Shown: positions 42,742 through 49,995 of the stretch, piece after piece
How positions within the stretch are numbered: the first letter of the stretch is position 1
Layout: each line of letters opens with the position of its first letter
NCBI GenBank assembly: GCA_036160575.1
Contig: JAYYDT010000101.1
Location: 1-49,995, forward strand
Reading direction: 5' to 3'
DNA from: TMED26 sp002694075
GTDB taxonomy: Bacteria; Pseudomonadota; Alphaproteobacteria; Thalassobaculales; Thalassobaculaceae
Length of the DNA stretch: 49,995 nucleotides
The notes under the pieces: model-generated
What the model saw: the letters and a program-made list of their open reading frames with translations, nothing else
Database searches by the model: none
Told to the model about the DNA's origin: nothing
Position numbers and translations under genes: made by a program

Positions 42742-43715
42742 GCTTTGACATCCTGTAACCGCACCCGTGGGTCAAGTAGTGAGTAGAAAATATCTACAAT
42801 TAAATTTATGAATACAAAGAGGAGGACAATTATCATCAAATAAGCCACGATGACTGGCCGATCCAAGAAACCAATAGATTCGATGAGCAATTGACCCATT
42901 CCCGGCCAGGCAAACACTGTTTCAGTGACAACTGAGAAAGCTACCAAACCTCCGAACTCAAGCCCTAAGACTGTAACTACAGGTATCATGATATTTTTCA
43001 TGACATGGATTAAGACAATTCGTGATCGACCAACGCCCTTAGCGCGAGCGAATTTAATGTAGTCTTGGTGTATGACCTCACGCGTTCCCGCGCGCGAGAG
43101 GCGGATTACCATCGATAACTTAAACAGCGACAAATTCACCGCTGGCAGGATCAAATAACTCAACCCTTTTCCGCTGAGAAAACTTACCTCTATTCCGAAA
43201 AATTCTTCGGTTGGGCCTCTTCCGGTCGAAGGGAGCCAACCTAATGTCACTGCAAACAGCAATATCATCATGATACCAACCCAAAAAGTTGGCAGGCTAA
43301 AGCCAAGTATAGACCCTGTCATAATTGACTTTGACGATAAGGATTCTGGTCTCAGTCCAGCCCACATGCCGAGTGGTATGCCCAGCACTACAGCAATCAA
43401 AAGTGCGCATACTGCCAACTCTAGGGTGGCCGGGACACGATCAACAATCAAAAGCAACGCCGGTTCTTCAAAAACGAAGCTTTCCCCAAGGTTACCCTGC
43501 AATGCATTGACCAAAAAGCGCCAGTATTGGATGTGAAACGGTTGATCAAGCCCTAAGTTCTTGATCACCATTTCGCGATCGTACTCATCAGCATCATCGG
43601 CAACTAGCATTTCGACTGGGTCGCCAATCAAAAAAACACCAGTGAATACCAATAGCGACATCAAAAAAACAACAATTGCGGCCTGTAGAAGACGTCGGAT
43701 AATAAAAACCGTCAC
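42738..43715 (-). CDS. Peptide ABC transporter permease (OppB/DppB type)
   Basis: This 325-residue permease has an N-terminal helix, a periplasmic segment (VFLIGDPVEMLV), LGLDQPFHIQYWRF, and the cytoplasmic contact loop ARAKGVGRSRIVLIHVMKN. It ends with further hydrophobic helices. The order SBP-B-C-D-F is classical for Opp/Dpp systems. The coding DNA is AT-rich relative to neighbours: 42781-42840 has only 15 G/C in 60 bases by hand count. Confidence 0.92.
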   Translation of the reverse strand: MTVFIIRRLLQAAIVVFLMSLLVFTGVFLIGDPVEMLVADDADEYDREMVIKNLGLDQPFHIQYWRFLVNALQGNLGESFVFEEPALLLIVDRVPATLELAVCALLIAVVLGIPLGMWAGLRPESLSSKSIMTGSILGFSLPTFWVGIMMILLFAVTLGWLPSTGRGPTEEFFGIEVSFLSGKGLSYLILPAVNLSLFKLSMVIRLSRAGTREVIHQDYIKFARAKGVGRSRIVLIHVMKNIMIPVVTVLGLEFGGLVAFSVVTETVFAWPGMGQLLIESIGFLDRPVIVAYLMIIVLLFVFINLIVDIFYSLLDPRVRLQDVKA

Positions 43716-43768
43716 TTTGTTTTTTCCCTTTCGCCCGCATTCCGCCGCAAAGCCGCGGTTGGTTGATT

Positions 43769-43795
43769 AGTCGGGCGGCGCGACACCGCCCGACT
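43769..43795 (-). other. Strong stem-loop between SBP and permease genes
   Basis: A perfect 10-base inverted repeat, AGTCGGGCGG/CCGCCCGACT with a 7-base loop, lies just after the stop of the substrate-binding protein gene and 54 bases before the permease start. On the transcribed strand no U-tract follows, so it is not a standard terminator. Such stem-loops between binding-protein and permease genes often protect the upstream message and give the binding protein in excess. Confidence 0.7.
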
Positions 43796-43803
43796 GATAT
43801 TTT

Positions 43804-45426
43804 TTATTTGCCAGGGATCAGATCGAGACCAACGGTGCGTTCGTCAGCGCGTGCGTTGTACATCAGGCCCTTGCGAGTGGCCCAAGTGTTAACTTGGTAA
43901 TGTAAGGGGATAATCCCTTGATTTTCACCAATCGCAACTTCTTGAGCTTCAGCTAAAAGCGCACCCCGCTCGTTGTCATCAACTGTGGACAAAGCCTTTG
44001 TGACCAGAGCGTCGACTTTCGGGTGGGAATGTCGGCCTCGATTAGAGGCCCCATGACCCTTGGATTTATCGCGGGTAAGCAACAATGACTTTAGAGGTGA
44101 GGAGGGCTCACCAGTGCCTGAACCCCAGCCAACGAGGAAGAAACTAAACTCGGGTTGTCCGTCCTTGCCGCCTTTGGATGCGCGTTTGAAAAACACATTT
44201 TTAGGCATGGTAACGACCTTGGTGGGAATGCCATTTGCTGACAACATCTGACCAATAGCTTCACAGATCTTCGCGTCATTGATGTATCGGTCATTAGGCC
44301 CATGAATTGTAAGCCCAAAACCATCTCCCCAGCCCGCTTCCTTCAGCATTTGCTTAGCCTTAGATGGATTGTACTCATCTGGCTTGAGCTTATCAGAACG
44401 ACCGAAGAAACCCTCGGGTAGTAGCTGACCGGCTTTGATAGCAACGCCCTCCATAACCTTATCGACGATCGCATCGCGGTTGATCATCATAGATAGGGCT
44501 TTCCGCACTTTTGGATCGCGCAGCGGGTTTTTGTCGAGCGGCTTTCCGTTTTTGTCGGTGACAAAGGGCGACTTGTCGCGGAACTGGTCCATGTGCACGT
44601 AGATTACGCGGTTTGAAACCCCTTGGCTCAGTTCGACTTTCGAGTTCGATTTAAGAGACTCGATATCTGTGACAGGCACGTTGTCAATCATGTCAACATC
44701 GCCCGCCAGCAACGCTGCTAGACGTGCAGGTTCAGACTTGATGAATTTAAAAGTCATTTTGTCCCAAGGCTGGGCAAGAGGTCCTTTGTAACCGTCGTAT
44801 TTTTCGAGGACCATACGGTCACCCTTCTTCCACTCTACGAATTTATATGGACCGGTACCGATGGCCGCTTTACCGCGGTTGAAGTCTTTGGCGCGGATGC
44901 CAAAGTTCTTGTCCGCCGGGCCGGTGCCCTTAACTTCAGAGGACATGACCATGACCGAAGTCATGTCGTTCGGCATCAATGGATAAGGCGCTTCGGTCGA
45001 AATATGGATCGTGTAATCGTCGATCTTTTTGACCGTTTTGCCCTTGGTGTAAGTGCGGAAACTAGAGTTGCCGCCGACGTACCCATCTGCGCGCTGGAAC
45101 GAGAACACAAAATCGTCGGCGGTGAAATCGCTGCCGTCATGGAATTTGACGTCATCGCGCAGCTTGAATTCCCAGGTGGTATCGTTGATCGGCTTCCATG
45201 ATTTGGCCAAACGCGGAATCAGCGTGCTCATATCGGGCGACCAGTCGAGCAAACGACCGAAAACTTGACCCAACATGGCGTTATTGGGACCCAGGTTGTG
45301 AAAGTATGGGTCAACCGAGGACGGTTCTGAGCGAATGCCCATGGTCACGTCCGCGGCCAACGCCGAGCCCGCGACGGTAGTGACTGCCACAGCGCCAAAC
45401 ACCGCCGATTTAAGGAACTTTTGCAT
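43804..45426 (-). CDS. Peptide ABC transporter substrate-binding protein (family 5)
   Basis: This 540-residue precursor has a signal peptide (KSAVFGAVAVTTVAGSALA, cleaved before ADVTMG) and the SBP family 5 fold. Landmarks are SVDPYFHNLGPNNAMLGQVF, DVKFHDGSDFTADDFVFSF, the MINRDAIVDKV segment and a C-terminal QGIIPLHYQVNTWATRKGL. It captures di- or oligopeptides, or chemically similar solutes, in the periplasm. It is the first and probably most expressed gene of the five-gene importer operon, and it is preceded by GGAG. The substrate class cannot be read from sequence alone. Confidence 0.93.
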   Translation of the reverse strand: MQKFLKSAVFGAVAVTTVAGSALAADVTMGIRSEPSSVDPYFHNLGPNNAMLGQVFGRLLDWSPDMSTLIPRLAKSWKPINDTTWEFKLRDDVKFHDGSDFTADDFVFSFQRADGYVGGNSSFRTYTKGKTVKKIDDYTIHISTEAPYPLMPNDMTSVMVMSSEVKGTGPADKNFGIRAKDFNRGKAAIGTGPYKFVEWKKGDRMVLEKYDGYKGPLAQPWDKMTFKFIKSEPARLAALLAGDVDMIDNVPVTDIESLKSNSKVELSQGVSNRVIYVHMDQFRDKSPFVTDKNGKPLDKNPLRDPKVRKALSMMINRDAIVDKVMEGVAIKAGQLLPEGFFGRSDKLKPDEYNPSKAKQMLKEAGWGDGFGLTIHGPNDRYINDAKICEAIGQMLSANGIPTKVVTMPKNVFFKRASKGGKDGQPEFSFFLVGWGSGTGEPSSPLKSLLLTRDKSKGHGASNRGRHSHPKVDALVTKALSTVDDNERGALLAEAQEVAIGENQGIIPLHYQVNTWATRKGLMYNARADERTVGLDLIPGK

Positions 45427-45727
45427 TGGTTATTCTCCAATCTTCATTGACGAAAACAGGCGCGCACCCCTCCAATGACGCGGGCCGGCGCGGGCACTTT
45501 CACGGGCGCAATACGCCCAAAGGTGCCGGCGCCACGCGGCCGGTACGAAAACTCTAGCCTGAATTTCTTGGCTGCGGCAACATGCGTATTACCTTAAGTC
45601 CCGAATAACACTCCACGGCGACCGGCGGCGAGCCGTAATGTCCTTCGAGCTCTCGTCCGGGTAGTCGCGCCTTTTCACCGCGGCGGTTGGCCACTTGTCC
45701 GCTCACCTGCCTCTTCCAGGAGCATCC
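45427..45727. other. Divergent control region between peptide importer and argE-like operon
   Basis: These 301 bases hold no gene. A candidate minus-strand promoter for the importer is listed separately. On the plus strand I found no clear -35/-10 pair before the argE-like gene. A shared regulator could act here, but no long perfect palindrome was seen. Confidence 0.5.
45551..45580 (-). promoter_or_regulatory. Candidate promoter of the peptide importer operon
   Basis: On the minus strand, TTGCCG (45575-45580) and TAGAGT (45551-45556) are spaced by 18 bases, a reasonable sigma-70-like pair, about 125 bases upstream of the substrate-binding protein start. Confidence 0.4.
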
Positions 45728-46906
45728 ATGCGCGCTTCAGATTTGCTTTGCCACGATATTCTCACGCGGCTGATCGCTTTCGACACCACCAGCCGTAACT
45801 CCAACCTCGAGATGATCGCTTGGATCCAAGATTATCTCGCCGGCTTCAACATCGCCACCGAATTGACCTATGACGATGACCAGCGCAAAGCCAATCTATT
45901 CGCCACCCTTGGGCCGGCCGAGAACTCCGGCGGAATCATCCTGTCGGGTCATACCGACGTGGTGCCGATCGACGGGCAGGACTGGGTCACCGACCCGTTC
46001 GAGATGACCGAGAAAGACGGCAAGCTCTATGGCCGCGGCACCTGCGACATGAAATCCTTCGTCGCGGTCAGCCTGGCGATGGTGCCGCATCTTCTAAAGC
46101 GCGGCTTGAAAGTGCCTATTCATCTGGCCTTTTCCTATGACGAGGAAGTGGGGTGCATCGGCGTGCGCCGGCTGATTGAGCGCAACCTGGGCCAAGGCAT
46201 CCGCCCGGCCGCCTGCATCGTCGGCGAGCCGACTTACATGCAGCCGGTCATCGCCCACAAGGGCAAGCGCAGCTTCCAGGTCCGGGTACGCGGAATGGAG
46301 GCCCATTCGTCGTTGGCGCCGCACGGTGTCAATGCCGTCGAATACGCCGCCGAGATTATCGCCTTCATCAAGCAAATGGCCCGCGCCAAGGCCGCCGACG
46401 GCCCCTTCGACCAAATGTTCGATGTGCCGCACACGACCCTTCACACCGGCACCATTTCCGGCGGCACAGCGCTTAACATCGTGCCGCTGAACTGTACCTT
46501 CGAGTTCGAGTTCCGCTTCATCCCGGCCGACGATCCCAATGCCCTGCTGGCACAAATTCAGGGCTACATCGACCAGCACTGCCTGCCGGCGATGCGCGCC
46601 ATCGATCCGACCACCTCGATCACCATCGAAGAGCTTTCATCGATCCCCGGTCTCGACACCGACGAGAACGACGAGGTGGTGCAATTGGCCAAAGCTTTGT
46701 CCGGCGCCAACGCCGTCACCAAAGTCGCCTTCGGCACCGAGGCCGGCCTGTTTCAACAGGCCGAGGTGCCGACCATTGTGTGCGGCCCGGCCCATATCGA
46801 TCAGGCCCACAAACCCAATGAATTCGTCGAAGTGGCGCAGGTCGCCCAATGCGAGGCTTTCATGGCCCGCCTGATGGACCGTGTCTGTGTCAACGCCGCC
46901 GCGTAA
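45728..46906 (+). CDS. ArgE-like M20 deacylase (acetylornithine deacetylase family)
   Basis: This 392-residue protein has the M20 metal motifs: GGIILSGHTDVVPI (zinc His and catalytic Asp), LYGRGTCDMKSFVA (bridging Asp), FSYDEEVGCIG (general-base Glu) and IVGEPTYMQ. The dimerisation domain has MEAHSSLAPHGVNA, and the last His lies in CGPAHIDQAHKPNEFV. It matches acetylornithine deacetylase ArgE best, and it would remove acyl groups from N-acylated amino acids. I start at the ATG at 45728 after AGGAG. It opens a three-gene operon divergent from a peptide importer, so a catabolic role is as likely as arginine synthesis. Confidence 0.9.
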   Translation: MRASDLLCHDILTRLIAFDTTSRNSNLEMIAWIQDYLAGFNIATELTYDDDQRKANLFATLGPAENSGGIILSGHTDVVPIDGQDWVTDPFEMTEKDGKLYGRGTCDMKSFVAVSLAMVPHLLKRGLKVPIHLAFSYDEEVGCIGVRRLIERNLGQGIRPAACIVGEPTYMQPVIAHKGKRSFQVRVRGMEAHSSLAPHGVNAVEYAAEIIAFIKQMARAKAADGPFDQMFDVPHTTLHTGTISGGTALNIVPLNCTFEFEFRFIPADDPNALLAQIQGYIDQHCLPAMRAIDPTTSITIEELSSIPGLDTDENDEVVQLAKALSGANAVTKVAFGTEAGLFQQAEVPTIVCGPAHIDQAHKPNEFVEVAQVAQCEAFMARLMDRVCVNAAA

Positions 46907-47892
46907 TGGCCAGCACGGACGAAAAACGTCGCCTGCAGGGGTTGGTGTTCGACGACCCGGTCGAATTATCGGCCCCTGATATCGCCGCCTATGCCGCCGG
47001 CAACACCGGGATTCCCTATTATTGGACCTTTGAGGCGGCAGCCCCCGGCCCGCATGTGGCGATCCTGGCGCTGACCCATGGGAATGAGATTTGCGGCGCT
47101 CTCACCCTCGACGCGTTTTTCCGCGCCGACCTTAGGCCGACCCGTGGGCGCTTGACCCTCGGCTTCAATAACGTCGCCGCCTACGCCCAGTTCGATCCGC
47201 GTTATCCGATCGCCTCACGCTTTGTCGACGAGGATTTGAACCGGGTGTGGAGCCTGGACCGTTTGGAGGGATCGGAAAACAGTTTGGAGCTGACGCGGGC
47301 ACGTGAAATCCGCCCCTATATCGATTCCGTCGATCTATTGCTCGATCTGCACTCCATGCAAACGCCGAGCCCGCCGTTGATGTTGGCCGGGCCACTCGAC
47401 AAGGGCCGGCATTTGGCCCAGCGCATCGGCATCCCCCGCCATATCATGTGCGATCAAGGCCACGCCGCCGGCAAGCGTTTGCGCGACTATGGCGGCTTTG
47501 GCGATGCGGCGGCGCCGCAAAACGCGGTGCTCTTGGAAGCCGGTCAGCATTGGGCGGCGGCCACCGGCGCTGTGTCCACCGACACCGCTGTGCACTTCCT
47601 GCGCGCCTGCGAGATGATCGCGCCCGCCGCCTATGATTATTTTGCGCCGACCCCCGCCTCGGCGGCGCAAGACGTCATCGTGATCGAACAAGCGGTGACC
47701 GTCGAACACGAGGATTTCCATTTCCATCGCCGCTACCAAGGCCTGGAAGTGATTGCCGAAGCCGGCACCGAGATCGCCGTTGACGGCGGTCGCCCAGTGG
47801 TTACGCCTTTTGACAATTGCGTCTTGGTCATGCCTAACCAGCGGTTATGGCCGGGCCAAACGGCGGTTCGCCTCGGCCGCATTATTTCATGA
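46906..47892 (+). CDS. Succinylglutamate desuccinylase/aspartoacylase-family deacylase
   Basis: This 328-residue M14-like zinc enzyme has ALTHGNEICGAL (zinc His and Glu), FVDEDLNRVW (the substrate-binding Arg motif) and LLLDLHSMQTPSPP (third zinc ligand His). The catalytic Glu is probably in VLLEAGQHW. Relatives remove succinyl, acetyl or similar groups from N-acylated amino acids (AstE, aspartoacylase, and DoeB of ectoine breakdown). The start ATG overlaps the argE-like stop as TAATG. Two deacylases in one operon point to N-acyl amino acid breakdown; the precise substrate is unknown. Confidence 0.88.
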   Translation: MASTDEKRRLQGLVFDDPVELSAPDIAAYAAGNTGIPYYWTFEAAAPGPHVAILALTHGNEICGALTLDAFFRADLRPTRGRLTLGFNNVAAYAQFDPRYPIASRFVDEDLNRVWSLDRLEGSENSLELTRAREIRPYIDSVDLLLDLHSMQTPSPPLMLAGPLDKGRHLAQRIGIPRHIMCDQGHAAGKRLRDYGGFGDAAAPQNAVLLEAGQHWAAATGAVSTDTAVHFLRACEMIAPAAYDYFAPTPASAAQDVIVIEQAVTVEHEDFHFHRRYQGLEVIAEAGTEIAVDGGRPVVTPFDNCVLVMPNQRLWPGQTAVRLGRIIS

Positions 47893-48995
47893 CCGAGCCG
47901 CTTTCCGAGACACCGCCCCCCGAACCTCGCTTTTCTCCCGTCGCTTTGCTGCTGGCCGTGGCGGTGGGTGCGGCCGGCGGCGCCTTGTTCGCTTATTTGC
48001 GGCTGCCGCTGCCGTGGATGCTCGGCGCCATGAGCGCGACCACCGTCGCCGCCCTCATGGGGCTGCGCATGCAAATGCCACGGCGCCTGCGCATGCCGAT
48101 GAGCGCGGTGATTGGCGTGATGCTGGGCGCCGCCTTCACGCCCGATTTGGTGGACCGCATCGCCACCTGGTCGGTGACCCTCGCCGGCCTTTTGGTCTAT
48201 GCCGTCGTCGCCGGCGGTTTGGTGATGACCTATTTGCGTTTGGTCGCCGGCTATGACGCGCGCACCGCTTATTTCTCGTCCTCGCCCGGCGGGCTTGGCG
48301 AGATGACCCTGATCGCCGGGGAGATGGGAGCCGACGAGCGGATCGTTGGGCTGTCCCACGCCCTGCGCATCTTACTGGTGGTCATGGCGCTCCCGTTCTT
48401 GTTCCAGATTTTCGGAGAATATGAACCAATTGATCAAATGCTGCCGCCGGGCTCATCGATGGATATGCCGCTCGAAGATTGGGCGCTGTTGATCGCCTGC
48501 GCGGTGGGCGGCGCGCTGGTCGCCAAGCCTCTGCGCATCCCGGCGCCATTTCTGGTGGGCCCCGTGGTATTCAGCGGCGCGGTGCACATGCTGGGGGTGA
48601 CCGATTCCGCACCCCCCGGCTTCTTGGTGGCGGTCGCCCAGGTCGTCATCGGCAGTTCGGTCGGGTGTCGCTTCGTGAATACCGCGGTCGAGGAGGTTTT
48701 GCGGACTTTACTGGTGGCCTGCGGATCAACCGTCATCCTGCTTGGCACGGCGGTTGTCTTCGGCCTCGCGCTTCAGCTAATGGTCGATGTCGAGTGGCCG
48801 GTTCTCCTGCTGGCCTACGCCCCCGGAGGCCTAGCCGAGATGAGCTTGGTGGCTCTCGGCATTGGCAGCGACGTCGCATTTGTCGCCACCCACCACATCA
48901 TCCGCATCGCCATCATCATTATCCTGGGGCCGACGGCGTTCCGCCTGTTTCAACGCTCTTTACCGCCACCGGACAAGACCGAGCCGCGCCCTTAA
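47889..48995 (+). CDS. AbrB-family membrane transporter/regulator (PF05145 type)
   Basis: This 368-residue, strongly hydrophobic protein has an internal duplication: LPLPWMLGAMSATTVAAL in the first half and IPAPFLVGPVVFSGA in the second, with SSSPGGLGEMTLIAGEMG and its counterpart YAPGGLAEMSLVALGIG. This is the pattern of the AbrB/AmoA-like membrane family, some members of which were linked to ammonia monooxygenase by name only. It is probably a transporter. It overlaps the deacylase gene by ATGA, so it may move the substrate or product. Unrelated to the DNA-binding AbrB of Bacillus. Confidence 0.85.
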   Translation: MTEPLSETPPPEPRFSPVALLLAVAVGAAGGALFAYLRLPLPWMLGAMSATTVAALMGLRMQMPRRLRMPMSAVIGVMLGAAFTPDLVDRIATWSVTLAGLLVYAVVAGGLVMTYLRLVAGYDARTAYFSSSPGGLGEMTLIAGEMGADERIVGLSHALRILLVVMALPFLFQIFGEYEPIDQMLPPGSSMDMPLEDWALLIACAVGGALVAKPLRIPAPFLVGPVVFSGAVHMLGVTDSAPPGFLVAVAQVVIGSSVGCRFVNTAVEEVLRTLLVACGSTVILLGTAVVFGLALQLMVDVEWPVLLLAYAPGGLAEMSLVALGIGSDVAFVATHHIIRIAIIIILGPTAFRLFQRSLPPPDKTEPRP

Positions 48996-49635
48996 AGCAG
49001 TTTGTTCTCAATCGCAATACGCACCGCCTTAGCGCGGTTTTTCACGCCCAGCTTGCGGAACGCTTGCTTCAAGCGCGCCTTAACCGTGACTTCCTCGATG
49101 TCTAGGCTGCGGCCGATTTCCTTATTGGTGTGGCCAGCCACCAATAACTCGATCACGTCCATTTCCTTGGCCGTCAACACATGCCCATTGAACGCCACCT
49201 CCCCCTTACCAACCGAGGCGACGGCGTGTTTGGCGATCAAATCGGTGGGGAAGAAAGCGACACCAGAAAGAATTAATTCCAGCGATTTCATGAGGCCCTC
49301 GGCGCTCATGGTTTTGGGCACATAGGCATTGGCGCCGGCCCGCATCAGGGCGTAAATCTGTTCCGGGTCGGTTTTACCGGAAACAATAACCAGGCAATGG
49401 CGCAGAAATTCGGCGCGCAATTGGTCGAAGGTCGAAGTACCAAACATGCTGGGCATGTTCAAATCGATCAGCACCACGTCGAAACTGCGATTGGAACGCA
49501 GTTTATTTACCAGGCTGGTGAGGAAATCACCAGTCTCAACAAACGTATTTGCAAAGTTTTCTTGATCAAAAACGCCAGACTGTCGCGAAACATCTGGTGG
49601 TCGTCGACAATCAAAATGGATTTACTGTCGATCAC
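48992..49635 (-). pseudogene. NarL/FixJ-family response regulator, broken by a one-base frameshift
   Basis: From a GTG at 49635 the frame reads SILIVDDHQMFRDSLAFLIK, the start of a receiver domain, and then runs into a stop. The following frame continues NFANTFVETGDFLTSL, VVLIDLNMPSMF (phosphoacceptor Asp), KTMSAEGL and the LuxR-type helix-turn-helix (LTAKEMDVIELLVAG, NKEIGRSLDIEEVTVKARL). Restoring one base in the T-run at 49557-49560 (AAAA on the coding strand) joins the frames into a normal 214-residue regulator. It is either a natural pseudogene, a phase-variable gene or a sequencing error. No sensor kinase gene is in the window. Its stop interlocks with that of the transporter gene. Confidence 0.8.
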
Positions 49636-49674
49636 TTATGCGTTCCCATTCATCTTTGTTTGCTTTTTTTAAAG

Positions 49675-49720
49675 AGGCTGGGGCACGTGTCCGAAAGGTG
49701 GCTGAGGGTCCACCAAGCCT
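49675..49720 (-). other. Structured leader upstream of the response regulator
   Basis: A three-stem element lies about 40 bases upstream of the GTG start. The outer stem AGGCT/AGCCT (49675-49679 with 49716-49720) encloses a hairpin GGTGG/CCACC (49697-49714) and a short hairpin GGGCACGTGTCC (49681-49692). Folding by eye gives a three-way junction. It could act in the transcript leader or be incidental. Confidence 0.4.
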
Positions 49721-49880
49721 GATCGATTTCTGTCTGCTGTTCGAACTGCGCTGCGCGCGATGTGAGCCAATCGCTTCTCCGATAGAACATTTTTTTCTAA
49801 ATTCAAAAGTTTTCCAGAAGATTTGCCTGAAATAATCGATTTTTTTTCAATCACACAATTTTTTTTTTAAATTATTCTAA

Positions 49881-49911
49881 AATAAAAGCGGCGCCAAAAA
49901 ATGACGCCGCC
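49881..49911 (-). terminator. Rho-independent terminator for the gene at the right edge
   Basis: On the minus strand a GCGGCG/CGCCGC stem (49888-49893 with 49905-49910) with an AT-rich loop is followed by TTTTATT. It stands 36 bases after the stop of the partial gene that enters from the right, as expected for its terminator. The stretch from 49721 to 49880 is AT-rich with long T and A runs and no gene. Confidence 0.72.
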
Positions 49912-49946
49912 TCAAAGATTTTCAAAAATACAAGATGAAGGAAGGT

Positions 49947-49995
49947 TTAGGCTGTCGCCGCGACCACCATGATCTCCACCGTGTATTTCGGTGAC
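49947..49995 (-). CDS. C-terminal end of an unidentified gene (possibly RidA-like)
   Basis: The minus strand has an open frame from the window edge to a TAA at 49947-49949, ending PKYTVEIMVVAATA. The alternating hydrophobic strand with VEI resembles the last strand of RidA/YjgF-family deaminases, but 16 codons are too few for a firm call. The terminator just downstream supports a real gene end. Confidence 0.45.
   Translation of the reverse strand, partial: SPKYTVEIMVVAATA

Noticed and set aside
49681..49760. tRNA-Ser-like stretch (GGTGGCTGAGG followed by TTCGAAC)
   Set aside because: The T-stem flanks do not pair and no matching acceptor 3' strand exists, so no cloverleaf can be formed.
1..49995. 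CRISPR arrays, insertion sequences, integrases or restriction and toxin systems
   Set aside because: No regularly spaced repeats, transposase or integrase motifs or recognisable defence genes were seen on either strand.

Overview
The window is 50 kb of gene-dense, high-GC bacterial chromosome. The products fit an alphaproteobacterium, probably Rhodospirillales-like: a TtuC-type dehydrogenase, a queA-tgt-queG operon, a bfd/bfr pair, an AsmA protein, a c2-like cytochrome and a COG4321-type ribbon-helix-helix protein. No 16S rRNA gene is present, so the taxonomy is inference. Genes are packed in short operons. ATGA or TAATG start/stop overlaps are frequent, and three convergent gene pairs share interlocked stop codons.

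Layout: 1-6.8 kb holds a cut-off hydantoinase A gene, an OmpA-type lipoprotein, a CopA-like copper ATPase and an amidase-creatininase pair. 6.9-14.8 kb holds a polysaccharide deacetylase, an AlkA-like DNA glycosylase, a GGDEF-EAL protein, an unknown single-pass membrane protein, a SRAP (YedK/HMCES) protein, CysQ, a carboxymuconolactone decarboxylase-family protein, a DUF350 membrane protein and an S1-type protease. 14.9-20.9 kb is a minus-strand run: EmrB/EmrA efflux pair, MaoC hydratase, TtuC-like dehydrogenase, PhzF protein and AlaX tRNA-editing protein. 21.0-24.7 kb holds larB-glpD-glpK.

24.7-29.4 kb is minus strand: queA-tgt-queG (late queuosine synthesis), then a two-domain unknown protein and a methyltransferase. 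29.5-30.7 kb is a four-gene phage-like cassette (XhlA-like protein, two small lipoproteins, DUF1353 protein), one gene of which changes frame. 30.9-31.75 kb holds convergent bfd and bfr with an operator-like inverted repeat and a Fur-box-like site. 31.9-38.8 kb holds a degenerate cytochrome c fragment, an RlmD-like rRNA methyltransferase, a ribbon-helix-helix protein, a large AsmA protein, an FMN reductase, a c2-like cytochrome and an SCP2-like protein with an alpha/beta hydrolase.

39.65-49 kb holds a CAU-anticodon tRNA gene, a five-gene Opp/Dpp peptide importer and, divergently, an operon of an ArgE-like deacylase, an AstE/aspartoacylase-family deacylase and an AbrB-family transporter. I infer that these two operons may import and deacylate N-acylated amino acids or peptides. 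The core of the importer operon is clearly poorer in GC than its flanks. A NarL-type response regulator with a one-base frameshift closes the window.

I found no CRISPR array, insertion sequence, integrase or clearly novel defence system. The observations most worth a second look are the bacterioferritin with Thr at ferroxidase position 127, the frameshifted response regulator, the phage-like cassette with its frame switch, the low-GC mosaic block in the peptide importer, and larB fused translationally to glpD.
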